This document shows positions 43,680 to 54,601 of a DNA stretch of 64,000 bases, in pieces (the first letter of the stretch is position 1; every line of letters starts with the position of its first letter). The DNA is from Tillus elongatus (lineage: Eukaryota > Arthropoda > Insecta > Coleoptera > Cleridae), in NCBI GenBank assembly GCA_964006375.1, contig OZ023264.1, positions 175,517,510 to 175,581,509 of the forward strand, in the 5' to 3' direction. Made by a program: the position numbers and the translations under genes. Under the pieces are notes generated by a model. It ran no database searches, was not told the origin of the DNA, and saw only the letters and a list, made by a program, of their open reading frames with translations.

Positions 43680-44040
43680 ATAAATAGTTACTATTAGGTA
43701 CACTTAGAGAACCCAAATCACCACAACACATCTTTTAAAGACCTTACGATCCTTTCGCTAACAACGTTAGCATCACCAGAGAATGAAAAAAAATCTAAAC
43801 AAAATTACAGCTACAACTGTATTTATATAATATCTAGATAGACGACAGAAAACCGAAGGTAAAATTGTAGCCGGAGGCGCATCGTTTGTCTGTTGTGATA
43901 TGTTGAACGGACGAGGTTGACGAACTACCTTAATCTCCTACTTGACAAATTTATGAGTCTTTATCTAATTTAAAGGATAATGGGCTTAAAATGAAAGGTG
44001 CCGGGTTATTTAAGGAAGCTCACGTTTTTCCTTGATCTAT
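43680..44040 (-). mobile_element. Penelope-like terminal segment P1 with decayed hammerhead
   Basis: Minus-strand text CGTTGTTAGCGAAAGGATCG then AAAGATGTGTTGTGGTGATT matches the downstream flank of the hammerhead at 44.7 kb. The upstream side runs to AATGGGCTTAAAATGAAAGG at about 43,980, shared with 44,370-44,400. Confidence 0.65.
43741..43785 (-). ncRNA. Hammerhead-like motif, mutated core
   Basis: CTGGTGA (43,779-43,773), a 6-bp stem GCTAAC-GTT-GTTAGC, then GAAA (43,756-43,753). CTGGTGA departs from CTGANGA, so this copy is probably inactive. Confidence 0.5.
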
Positions 44041-44044
44041 AAAT

Positions 44045-44472
44045 TCACTATGTGGATACTGGAGACTGTGATGAGCACCGACAAGCACATCTGGCGACAA
44101 ACCAATAACTGCCGCATATCTTTGTTAAAGAATAACGACCGTTTCGCCCACAACGTTAACTCCATGAGAGTATGAATATTCTAACTAAAATTCTACAACA
44201 CAATAATTATTTATATTGATTTCTTAGATACAAAAGAAAACGAAAGGGGATTTTTAAGTCGAGGCTACAGCGTAGTGCCTTGCATCAGAATAGACCGGGC
44301 GAGGCTATTGAACATACTTTATTATTCTGCTCGACAGAGTAGGAGTATTACGCTGGTTAAATGCAAAGTAAAAATAAAGGGCTTGAAATCAAAGGTGCCG
44401 CGCGGTTCAATATCGTTTTGTTCTTGACAAGTTTCAAATTTTTCTTGTCAATGTGGTGAATATTATCCCATA
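44045..44472 (-). mobile_element. Penelope-like fragment P2: end of GIY-YIG domain to decayed hammerhead
   Basis: Minus strand: IWDNIHHIDKKNLKLVKN at 44,472-44,410, matching IWDKNHRIGKENLKLVKN of the plus copy next door. Downstream comes the terminal segment, with a decayed core at 44,136-44,172 (GTTAACGTTGTGGGCGAAAC). It ends head to head with copy P3 at 44,472. Confidence 0.7.
44136..44172 (-). ncRNA. Hammerhead-like motif, heavily decayed
   Basis: Only the GCGAAAC box and part of stem II survive; the CTGANGA box reads TCATGGA. Identified by alignment with the 44.7-kb motif. Confidence 0.35.
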
Positions 44473-44800
44473 TATGTTGTGCCACACTCGATTTATGGGA
44501 TAGGCTGCAAAGATTGTAATCTTAAATACGTGGGTCAGACCAAGAGGAACATAGCCACCAGATTTCGTAAACATCTCGCACATTTACGATATGGTACGGT
44601 GGACAAATCGTGTGTGGCACAACATATTTGGGATAAAAATCACCGCATTGGCAAGGAAAATTTGAAACTCGTCAAAAATGTTAGACATTAAACTATGCTC
44701 TGATGATGCTAACGTTGTTAGCGAAACGATCGTAAGGTCTTTTAAAAGATGTGTTGTGGTGATTTGGGTTCTCCAAGTGTACTTATTAGTAAATATTTAG
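44473..44800 (+). pseudogene. Penelope-like fragment P3: GIY-YIG endonuclease and terminal hammerhead
   Basis: Open frame to 44,691: PHSIYGIGCKDCNLKYVGQT, then KRNIATRFRKHLAHL and KSCVAQHIWDKNHRIG. SIY...YVG is the GIY-YIG signature, CKDC is the Cys pair before YVG, and H...H follows. Only about 70 codons remain; the RT part is missing. Nine bases after the stop the hammerhead core begins. This is a different Penelope-like family from the one at 24.6 kb. Confidence 0.8.
44696..44745 (+). ncRNA. Hammerhead ribozyme-like motif, intact core
   Basis: CTGATGA at 44,700-44,706, stem II GCTAAC-GTT-GTTAGC at 44,708-44,722 (six perfect pairs), GAAA at 44,723-44,726. ACG-AT-CGT after the second box could form a minimal stem III. 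Short stem III is characteristic of Penelope-element hammerheads. Confidence 0.65.
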
Positions 44801-44892
44801 TTTTTAAAGGGCTATCGGATAAAGAAAACTCACAGGTAAAACAAGGACCTATATTTTATGGACAATTGATCTTCCTCGTTCCAAACTTCACT

Positions 44893-45048
44893 CATTGATC
44901 TTCCTCCTGCCTAGTTCGCCACAACTGATTTGTATGTCTCGTAATATCACCATTTTGTGTGCTGATCACATTGGTGGTACTTCCCATTTCGCCATCTTTA
45001 AAGTTTTTGGCCAAGGCTTTATCACCCACTTGGTATTTAGTAAACTAT
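44893..45048 (-). pseudogene. Gypsy-type integrase C-terminus remnant
   Basis: Minus-strand frame reads YQVGDKALAKNFKDG, then GDITRHTNQLWRTRQ, ending in TGA at 44,893. This matches the C-terminal DNA-binding end of Gypsy-type Pol (VGD.V.A.NF..G...NG...RRH.NQL). About 50 codons survive and an in-frame TAG precedes them. It shows an LTR retrotransposon once lay here. Confidence 0.5.
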
Positions 45049-45224
45049 ATACCTTTGTAAGTTAGGACCTGTAGAACTTGATTTTCTTCCACTTTGTCTG
45101 CCAAAGCTGGCAAAAGCAGGTCTAATTTTATTCTTAAATTTGTATGAGTGAAGATTAGAACCTGTGATAAGCACTTGTAAGTATTCATTGATTGTTGTTA
45201 CCCTTACTTGGTGAATCTTGTCCA

Positions 45225-45485
45225 TACTACATACCGACTTGGAGACTACTTATCTGTCTTCACTGTTGGTTTTCGTTTTCGTAGGTGAAGGACGTAGCCA
45301 GCGCGTAAGCTAACTGGAGCAAGCGGCCCCTACGAGGAAACGTTGAAGAACATACTAGAACATCCAGAATTCGTAAGGGCCACTTGCTCCAGTTAGCTTA
45401 CGCGCTGGCTACGTCCTTCACCTACAAAAACAAAAACCAACATTGAAGCCAGAGAAGTAGTCTCCAAGTCTGTATGTATGTACTT
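45225..45485. mobile_element. Foldback element with ~110-bp inverted arms
   Basis: Left arm about 45,232-45,333 and right arm 45,375-45,478 are reverse complements with few mismatches. The inner 48 bp (GTAGGTGAAGGACGTAGCCA to TAACTGGAGCAAG) are nearly perfect. The loop is about 41 bp. It sits between the Gypsy remnant and a Penelope-like segment. Confidence 0.85.
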
Positions 45486-45670
45486 GTAAGTATAATTTTG
45501 AGAACCCAATTCATCACGATACAGTTTTTTAGTCCTGACGACCCAAACTTTGTTGGCGAAACCATCGTCAGGTTTAAACGACTGCATTGTGATAAATTGG
45601 GTATATACATAAAGTTCTTTGAATACAGTGAATATGTAAAACCGCTACATGGTTTAAAGAAATTTGTTTA
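45486..45670 (+). mobile_element. Penelope-like terminal segment P5 with hammerhead
   Basis: GAGAACCCAATTCATCACGA before the core, and ACTGCATTGTGATAAATTGG after it, form an imperfect inverted pair around the ribozyme-like core. Similar GTTGTGGTGATTTGGGTTCT flanks surround the other copies. Downstream DNA was not recognised. Confidence 0.6.
45530..45580 (+). ncRNA. Hammerhead ribozyme-like motif
   Basis: CTGACGA at 45,535-45,541, stem II built from CCAA(A)C and GTTGG, then GAAA at 45,558-45,561. The flanks ATCGTCAGG and CCTGACGA are themselves complementary, which gives an alternative long hairpin. Confidence 0.5.
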
Positions 45671-46309
45671 AAAAAAATTATTGCGGTTTATATTGTAGGC
45701 TAGATACTTCTCAATACCGCCTCGTATATTGTCAATAATAATACAAGCACATATAGAAGAAACAACAAGACTACCTGGCATATCCATGCACATACCCCAG
45801 ATACACGTTTAAATCTGAATTGTTCATATTGAGTTTGCATACTGCAAAAGTTCATGGTTATGTGAACTGTTATTGAAAATATCATTGCAGATAGAAATGT
45901 GCGATACACCTTCATGGTTAGAAGAACAGTCAAGCACGAATTTATGAAATATTATAAATATTAAAGTGCTCTTCGTCCAAGTTTACGAGTCCCACGGGTT
46001 TTCATGCAGGAGAAAATTGCAAGATTGTGAGAGATGCGGAGAATAAAACGATTCTGCAGAGGACTTGGGAGCCATTCTGAATAACTACGCTATTATGTCA
46101 GGTTTTGGCATGCTGCAGCATGTTGTCTGTAGTGTCCCTAATATCCGTACAAACTCTCATTAGAACATGAATCGTGTCACGTCCTCAGTATAAAAAGTCA
46201 TAATTAGCGGCCACTGGGCTTCTTCGTTGTAAAAAGTTTTGACGCAACGAGTGCGTTATGGTAGCGAATATCTATAAAGATAATTTATATTAATTGATTC
46301 TTAGTAAAA
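45671..46309. other. No gene recognised
   Basis: Contains one plus copy of the motif (GACGCAACGAGTGCGTTATG at 46,241). The minus frame at 45,700-45,933 is hydrophobic but matches nothing I know. Confidence 0.4.
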
Positions 46310-46745
46310 GTTGACTAAGTGAAGATTGGAACCTGTGATGATCACTGATAAGTACACTTGGAGGAACCCAATTCACCACAACACATTTCTAAAGACCTGG
46401 CGATCATTTCACTAACTCAGTTAGCGTCATCTGAGGATGAAATAATAGTTAAAAACTAAAACCGTGTTTATATTCCACGTATATTCGACAGCAAACTGCC
46501 AAAGGAGCATCAAGCAAACAACCTGTCAATGATGCTGTCTAACATTTTTGATTAATGTTTGGAGGTTTTCCTTACCTATGTGGTGGTTATTATCCCAAAT
46601 AGACCGGGTCACACATGATCTATCTACAGTACGGTATCTCGGTTGTGCTACATGTTCTCTATATCTAATTTCAATAAATCGTTTAGTTTGCCCAACTTAT
46701 TAAAAATCACAACGTTTACAACTTACTTCATAGAGCCCCGACATT
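46310..46745 (-). pseudogene. Penelope-like fragment P6: GIY-YIG remnant and decayed hammerhead
   Basis: Minus strand 46,735-46,570: CKRCDF, then after a frameshift VGQTKRFIEIRYREHVAQPR and SCVTRSIWDNNHHIG, the same nuclease family as 44.5 kb. Downstream, at 46,436-46,400, is the hammerhead-like segment, then the shared terminal text (AACCCAATTCACCACAACAC in plus sense). Frameshifts show it is dead. Confidence 0.75.
46400..46436 (-). ncRNA. Hammerhead-like motif, mutated core
   Basis: CAGATGA (46,433-46,427), stem II GCTAAC-TGA-GTTAGT, then GAAA (46,410-46,407). The first box has one change from CTGATGA. Confidence 0.45.

Positions 46746-47564
<819 letters not shown>

Positions 47565-47654
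<90 letters not shown>
47565..47654. repeat. (TA)n microsatellite
   Basis: About 45 TA units. Confidence 0.95.
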
Positions 47655-47656
<2 letters not shown>

Positions 47657-47941
47657 AATGAATAAACAAACAAAAGTGTGCAAAATGCTTGCTTCTCTGG
47701 TGCAACTGGGCCAGAAGACTCCTGTCCTGGAGCAATTATCAAGATGTTAAAGAGACATAAGAGGAAATGCGAAATGCATTTTATGGTCCCAATCTGTCCA
47801 CCCTTATCCAGCGCTCTAAGAAGTAAGGAGATTCAACTTATAGTACATTTTCTTTCGTTGACCTCTTGAAAATGGCTACAAAACAGGAGTTAAAACATCG
47901 AGTTTTAACAAATTCCAATCGAGGTTTGACCGGAAAGCCAG

Positions 47942-47943
<2 letters not shown>
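47655..47943. other. Short unique-looking spacer, no gene
   Basis: A 290-bp piece between two (TA)n tracts. Frames crossing it read through the microsatellites and are not credible genes. Confidence 0.5.

Positions 47944-48030
<87 letters not shown>
47944..48030. repeat. (TA)n microsatellite
   Basis: About 43 TA units. Confidence 0.95.
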
Positions 48031-48034
<4 letters not shown>

Positions 48035-48959
48035 AGCTATTTGGTTCAATTTGTAAGGTATGTAGCCTGAATAGGAACATATGCACAGACTAATTTTTAA
48101 GTTACTATAATAATAGAAAATTAATATACTAGGGTTTGTAATAAATTCGTTAACGTAACGCATTAGCTGCGTGTGGACTTTTTATAACCAATATGTCTAC
48201 AAGGTCATAAGCATCATAAATTAAAATCTTTAAAACAATCGATAGTCGATAGGTCTTCAACAATCACAAGGCAAGAAGCAAACGTTTATTTTGTTTTTAT
48301 GGTTTTTTGACATTCTCAGCTATTCTCGGGAAACCATGACGCAGGCTTTTATAATGGACACACTGTATATATCAGCACGATGACTAGACAAATAATTTAC
48401 CGATTTTTATCAAACCTGTCCCGCCTGTTCACTTGTAAATGGCTTGGACAAGTTCGTTAGCCAGAAACATGTTACCAAGTTTTCAGGTACTTTTTCAGTT
48501 TTTTTCTGAAGATTTTATACAAATATAGATTCCTGCTACCAGAATTAGCGCTTAATTAAATAAATATTTATTTCAAAAGTCTTTATCGCGCTCTTTATAT
48601 AAGCGACTTTTTTTAAATACATGTGTTCAAAAGCAGACTAGCGTCATTAATCAAAAAGCTTCTTCTTCCGGCCTGTTAGATATTGAAACCTAAAAAAAAC
48701 ATACATTCGATTAGGGCAGTCAATGCAACATAAAGCGTTTATCGTGGATTTAAGCATAATCCCTGTGTTGTGTCCTAATATTGTTAATCCTCACCCTCAA
48801 TCTCCCTGAGTCCACCCTGTCCATTCTTAGTCTGCACCCCCCCCCCCCTTATGCCCTCCACAGCAACTAGAGGCGCAGAGAGGTCATTGGTATCCCCGTG
48901 TGAAAGTTGTCATCGAGCGTCACCTGTCATCAGAGTTGTTGTGTTATAAAAACTGTAAT
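48031..48959. other. Repeat remnants, no gene
   Basis: A reverse motif copy at 48,153-48,175 (AACGTAACGCATTAGCTGCG), TA-core right-module text at 48,390-48,470 (AATGGCTTGGACAAGTTCGT), and a C-run at 48,837-48,848. TATAAAAA lies at 48,943. Confidence 0.5.
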
Positions 48960-49500
48960 GTGTAATTAGAACTGTCATATAAAAATATATGAGACTGATT
49001 CCGGTAACAGGTATCATCAAGCGAAACAGCGACGAGAGAGCCCAGTCTCAACACTTCGATATCATCCAGCGTCCAGTCAGGTCGTTCAGGACAGGCTGAA
49101 CCGTGATCCGCAGTCAAGGCACAGCATAATACCTGATTATGCTGTGGTCACATCACAGTTAACTCCGTGGCCGTTCCAGCGGTCAGGGAGCATCACAGGA
49201 AGAAGTGAACATCACAGCAAGATCCGCTGACCCGCGGCACGTAGTCAAGTCACCCACGGTTGTCTCCATTGACACATGGATAGGTCACTGAGCCTCATTG
49301 TGCGAGAACCAATCTCCCGATCAGCGACTGCTCCATGCTAGTAGAAATCCAGTCAACCACGGCAGCAACATAACGCAAGCTTTACAGTCGTCACCTGGAC
49401 ACGTGAACCACCTTGGCCCTTTGGACGAAGCCCCAGGTATCAGCGACACCACCACGTGCTGATCACGGCAAGCACCCAGCTCCAGTTGTCCAATTGTAAA
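48960..49500. other. GC-richer island of unknown identity
   Basis: About 540 bp with visibly higher G+C than its surroundings, many short CATCACAG/GTCA words and no long open frame. It follows a TATAAAAA and ends at a C/T-rich stretch (ATCCCCTTTTT). It could be an LTR or leader of an LTR retrotransposon, but I found neither ends nor coding sequence. Confidence 0.35.
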
Positions 49501-49759
49501 TCCCCTTTTTCATCGTATCCTTATTAATTCACAAAATGCATTTCTCTCTATTCTAACTTGTAACTCATATTAAATTGTTATCACTTTTACCACGTCTATT
49601 CATAAATCTGCCCCCAAAACAATTCCTCTCGTCCTTCAAAGAGTCTTAAACTGGCAATTAGAACCACGATGCTAGTCTCTATAAACTAGTAATGTAATGC
49701 GCGCATTTTATTTTAATTAAAACATTTTAGTATTTTACTTTACGTTTGCAAACACTCAG
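49501..49759. other. No gene seen
   Basis: AT-rich sequence between the GC-richer island and the LINE 3' end. Confidence 0.4.
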
Positions 49760-50665
49760 CATGCTTAGCGGGAGAGTCTTACAATAATAGAGCATTCACA
49801 TTTTACTAGACATAGCACACACTCGTTTAAAACGCAAAAGGTGAGGAAGCCAGTTGCGCAGAGATCGTTTGCTTACCTATGTGTAAGGGTTTATAATTCG
49901 GTGCCTCCTGAAATAAGAGAACACACTTATTTGAATTTATTTAAGAAACGATTCAAGAACTGGATTTTTTATACCCCTAGAAGTGTCATTCACTCTTTGT
50001 TTAGAAGAAATTGACAACAAGGGGACAAGAGCGCGCTGGTTCCTGCATTAGTCGATGGTTTTTGTGTGTGTGCGGGCGTGTGTGCGCCTGGGGGTGTGTG
50101 TGGTTAATAGCGTGAGTTTCGGTGTTTATCTGCTTCTTTGTTTGTTTTTTGAGTGGAGCGAGAACAGTGTGTTTGAACTGGAGACGGGCAGTTCAGAGTG
50201 GATATCGATATTGAGGCATGTATACTGTGATTGGAGACTGGAAACTTAGTTTTTTTTTAGATGTTGATATTTTAAAGTGCATATATGCTTTTTTGTTTTT
50301 GTGTAGCAGATGCGTTACGATGTTTTTGATCAATGACTTCTTAGAAGGGAAGCATATGGTAGAAATAATAGAAATTTTTGTGTTTTTTCGGTAGTTTTGT
50401 TTTTTCTATACTGCCAACAAGTCTTTGGCTTAGGCAGTTTTTTTTCTCTCCATTTGTTGGGGGAGATTTTTTTCTGTGTGTAAATTGTGCATTATTGTAT
50501 TTAACTATACTGCCAACAAGTCTTTGACTTAGGCAGTTTTTTTTCTCTACATTTATTGGGGCAGATATTTTTTTTTGGGTGTGAATTTTTCATTATTGTA
50601 TGTTTACTTGTATTTTCTGTATGGAGGAAAACCTTCTCAATAAATGTGTATTATTATTATTATAT
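49760..50665 (+). pseudogene. LINE 3' end: RT tail, duplicated 3' UTR and polyadenylation signal
   Basis: Translation around 49,830-50,010 gives SQLRRDRLLTYVRVYNSVPP, then HTYLNLFKKRFKNWIF, the conserved end of CR1/Jockey-type ORF2 (Y.N.LP..I...... F...LK.W). The stop is TGA at about 50,011. The UTR holds a 99-bp tandem duplication (50,406-50,600), AATAAA at 50,639-50,644 and a (TTA)n-like end at about 50,650-50,665. Strongly 5'-truncated. The family differs from A, B and J as far as the short match shows. Confidence 0.65.
50406..50600 (+). repeat. 99-bp tandem duplication in a LINE 3' UTR
   Basis: CTATACTGCCAACAAGTCTT occurs at 50,406 and 50,505, each followed by TAGGCAGTTTTTTTTCTC and, later, CATTATTGTAT. 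Confidence 0.9.
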
Positions 50666-51366
50666 TATATTTTAGTATTTCGCGGCATTATATTTAACCC
50701 CAGCTGCTCCGTGCATGGCATATCTATTACGAGCTACACAAATATTGCCTTAAAATTAAACTTTTTTAACATATTTTTACTAAACAAGTACCCATATTTT
50801 AAAGCAATATTGAAACAATTTGCATTATAAGGCGATTTTGTGTGACTGCGGTGTAATAAATTATGACGAAAAATTATACACCCTGATGGAAATGGTGTTT
50901 TCGTTAGACGCCCCCTGGCAAATCCAGCATAATGTCAGCACCGAAGCAATATTCTGCATGTAAATTAAACAATTTGTTTTCCGCAACTGGACATATAAAC
51001 GTAGTAACTGCGCCCATACTTTTTCCATTTAGGCGCACTAGAACGTATAACTCCGGAATAAGTTTAAAACTGCTGTAATATTTTTTTACCCTTTGCAGTC
51101 CCTGGTGGTTCATTTAGTGAGCTAAATCTCAACTGTTACGAGCAGTTGTTCATTCAGCTACTGCGCTCCATGTGCTTTTTATGGTTTTATTACAAACGTA
51201 GAAGATCAAACTTTATACAGTATTGACTATCGCACATCGCCTCTAACTTTTAGACTGAGCGCGCACACAGAATGTGTGAGGATGTACCAGCAAATTTCAT
51301 TTGGTCATTGGGATCAAGATGCAGACAGGAGATTTTCAATGAAAAAGTACGATTCTCGTCCAACTA
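50666..51366. other. No gene recognised
   Basis: Mixed composition. The minus frame at 50,904-51,113 has no known motif. It ends with the TA target site of the Tc1 element at 51,365-51,366. Confidence 0.4.
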
Positions 51367-51554
51367 CAGTGGGTTGCCAAATTATTAGGGACACCTTTTT
51401 CAAATTGAAAATTTTCCGTCTTAGCTGAGAAATTGATTCAAATTAATAGTTGTAAGTGATGTAATAATTTCTTTATTATTCTGTTTCATTCATAACATGA
51501 AAGCAACATAAACTTTTTATTCTAATATAAATTCCAATTACAAAACACAGAGCT

Positions 51555-52640
51555 AGCTATCTTAGAGTGACAGTATCAGTATTTAGTGATATCACCCTCC
51601 AAACGCCGGGGCATGTTTTCAATGCAGGCCCTCGCATTGTGTTGAAGTTTCTCCCTGTAATGAGGGTTTCTATGAGTTCCTGTTTATTTGTTATCTTAGT
51701 TTTGGCAATCTCACGTTTCGTCAGTTCCCACAAAGTCTCTATTGGATTCATATCCGGGGAATTGCCCGGCCAGGGCAAAACTCTGACATTTTTCTCTTCT
51801 AGGAAAGTTGTTACACTCCTAGCTTTATGGCACGGCGCCGAATCATGTATGAAGATATAATTATAGTCATCAGGGAACCATTCTCTGACCTGAGGAAGAA
51901 GGCGGTTTTGAAGTACACGCTTGTACTGATCCTATCTCATGGTTCCTTCTACGATGTAAAGACGGCCCATACCTCTAGCAGAGATCACATAGCATACCAT
52001 AACGCTTACAGGATGTTTAATATTCTTCATTATGCAGTCTGGATGGCATTTCTCTCCAGGGTGTCGCCTAACAAATAAGCTGTTGTCCATCAAAACTTGG
52101 ATGGTGGACTCATCGAAAAAGCACACCTGTCAGGTGTTGCAATATTAAACAGGGTCATAATAAAGCAATTATTTATACATATCAAATCATGGAAGCCATG
52201 CTTATACGACTCCAGTCCTCAACAGACAAATTTCTGTGCTCTTTGGCCCATTTCGAGCGCTTCCTCTTCATTGCCTGCGTAATGCGTGGCTTTTTGGCTG
52301 GGCGGCGACCAATGAGATTTTCCTTGGCCAATCGTTCTCCTTGAAACATTCATTTCACCTTGGTTAACAAGTCTGGTGATCTGTTCCACAGACATTTTTC
52401 TATTCTGTAGGCACACGTCCCTTATTCTACGGTCACCACAGGGGTGGTTATCTTCTTTCTGCCACATTTCCCAATACGATTGGCTTCCAAGGGTAGGTTT
52501 TCATCAATTTTTGTCTTGATGACCTGGAAACGCCCGTGATTGCTGCCGTCTCGCTCTCTGAGAATGGGAGGTATGGGTCAGTAATGTCTGAATTTCTCCC
52601 ACTTTCACAAGAGATGTGTCTGTGGACTTGCCTATTCTAA
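51555..52640 (-). pseudogene. Tc1-type DD34E transposase, broken
   Basis: Minus strand, 5' to 3': N-terminal helix-turn-helix remnants near 52,600-52,400, then linker text (RRPAKKPRITQAMKRKRSKW in a shifted frame), first Asp in FFDESTIQVLMDNSLFVRR (about 52,120), second Asp in IFIHDSAPCHKARSV (about 51,840) and Glu in NSPDMNPIETLWELTKREI (about 51,720). There are 34 residues between the second Asp and the Glu, the DD34E spacing of Tc1. A TAG replaces a Gln codon just after EGTMR (about 51,930). Frameshifts occur near 51,640 and in the N-terminal third. When intact it would excise the element and reinsert it at TA. Confidence 0.88.
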
Positions 52641-52849
52641 AAATAAAAAAATCTAAAATCTGCTCAATAAAAATGATTTTGAACTTCAAAAGCAGCTAAT
52701 CTAACAAATAGCTAATTAATACTCAAATTTTAATGATGCTGTGGTCTCAAAAACTCGTGAAAAAAACACTGAAAAAGTTGTAAAATCTGGTTCACACAAA
52801 TCGCCGTGTGCACAAAATCACTGCCCCGTGTACAATAAGCTCAATTTAT

Positions 52850-54601
52850 TGACAAGCTGAGCTTGTTTGCAGTGTAGCCACTCGCAAAACATAGTAGAAT
52901 TACCACCAATAAACAAACAAAACAATAAACACAAGAAGCAACAACTATTTCTCTGCCTAGTAGTAGTACCAGTGGTGGGGAGGCCGAAGCCAAGCCAGTA
53001 GGCCACAATGGGCCCTTTTTGCCAACCCCAGCAATCATGCTCTACTCTTCCTCGGTTCCGTCGCCAAACCGCCTCGACCTCGAGATGAAGGCCGTGACGG
53101 TCTTCAATTGGACGGTAGTTACCTGATTCCTCTGCAGAGTCCTCGATCCGAACAATTCTGCTCGAAGACTCCCAAAAGCCTCGCATTCACACAGGTAGTG
53201 GTAGGACGTTTCTTCATCCTCGCCTCATTCCTGGCAAATGGGATCCCTCTCTACGCCTATCAATGTGAGGTGTCTTCTAAGGGCGCAGTGGCCTGTCAAC
53301 ACCCCAAGGATGCGGCCAAGCGTAGGTCGACTCCTTCCGAGTAGCCAGACAGCTTTATCTCTGTCCGGCCCCTCCACGAAGTCCCTCGCCTGCCTGCAGC
53401 CACCAACCGACCCCCAGTGCCTCTCCATTGCTTCCTCGACCCACCTGTCTAAGGCGACAGAGACTGTCTTCCTACTTATGCCTATCGCAGGCTCCGGGCC
53501 ACAGAACGGCCGCCGGGAACCGAGTCTTGCGAGATTATTCGCCACCTCATTCCCCGCTACGCCACAGTGTCCCGGAAGCCACACCAGTTGCACCTTCTTC
53601 GTCCTGGCTAGTCCTCTGAGGGCGTCAGCGCACTCCTAAACCAGTGTTGACCTGATTCTGACCGCGCAGATTGCCCAGAGGACCGACTGGCTATCCGAGC
53701 AGATGAACACACATTTCTCGGGACTCCTCTTCACATCCTGTCTATTGGACACAGACAGGATAGCATACACCTCTGTTGTATATGCGCCTAGAGCATAGCT
53801 CTCGCGCACTTTTAGGCCCTCGATGTATATTCCTGCCCCGGAGGATTGTTGGTCCTCCAGCCGCGATCCGTCGGTGGAACAGACCAGGCTTGCGGGCTCG
53901 AATGCAACCTTATTTTCCCTCCACTGATCCCTACTGGGGATCATGAAGGTGTATGGCCTAGTCAACCTAATACCGTCCTCGGCATCCCGCACCTTTATAG
54001 CGGAAATCGGAATTTTCTTTTCCACCTCCTCATGGCGACTCTTGCATGCCCTATTACTGCTTCCTCTTCGCACCAGTTTTCTGAGTCCCGCATGCATTCT
54101 AAGATGCGACGCCATAGCCTCCCTTCTGATACAAATGGGAATCGGTGGCAGCATCAACAGGACCTCTAGCGCGGCTGAGGGTGTCGTCCTCATAGCGCCG
54201 GTGATACCCAGGATTGCCAGCCTTTGGAGTTTGGCCAGCTTCCTGCTGGTGGTTTGATTCACACCACACCACCAGACCACAGCCCCATAGGGGATTCTCG
54301 GCCTGACGATCGCAGTGTAGATCCAATGAAGGATCCGAGGATTAAGTCCCCAGGTCCTCCCTATCACACGACGCAGCTGCCAGAGGGTCGCTACTCCCTT
54401 GCTCACTACTCGTTCTATTTGCGACCCCCATGTTAGTTTGGGGTCCAGGATCACCCCCAGATATTTGACCTCCCGCACTAAAGCTTAAGGTTTTCCAAAC
54501 ATCACGGGCGCCCTGAACCCCTCTACCTTCCTCTTCTTGGTAAATAGGATCATCTCCGCCTTCGCCGGGCTTACGGAGAGTCTCTGCCTAAATCTATCCA
54601 A
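52850..54601 (-). pseudogene. LINE (RT thumb plus RNase H) inserted in the Tc1 element, 5' truncated
   Basis: Minus strand from about 54,601: end of palm/thumb (LDRFRQRLSVSPAKAEMILF), a stop, then an open frame at 54,478-53,636 with VKYLGVILDPKLTWGSQI, RPRIPYGAVVWWCGV, LEVLLMLPPIPICIRREA, and the RNase H start (STDGSR, TEVYAI, ICSDSQSVLWAI). After a frameshift the RNase H end LVWLPGHCGVAGNEVANNLA follows, then LTGHCALRRHLTLIGVERD. The last RNase H Asp is replaced by Asn (EVANNLA). R1/Loa/I-type by domain order. It is distinctly GC-richer than its surroundings. The left limit (3' end) is approximate. Confidence 0.82.

Noticed and set aside
43622..43731. N-terminal extension of the 42.5-kb transposase from an upstream ATG
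   Set aside because: The extension does not resemble transposases, while the downstream Met (MRYLTETLRT) fits the expected start.
48960..49500. LTR of a retrotransposon
   Set aside because: No paired LTR, primer-binding site or terminal TG...CA seen; left as an unidentified island.
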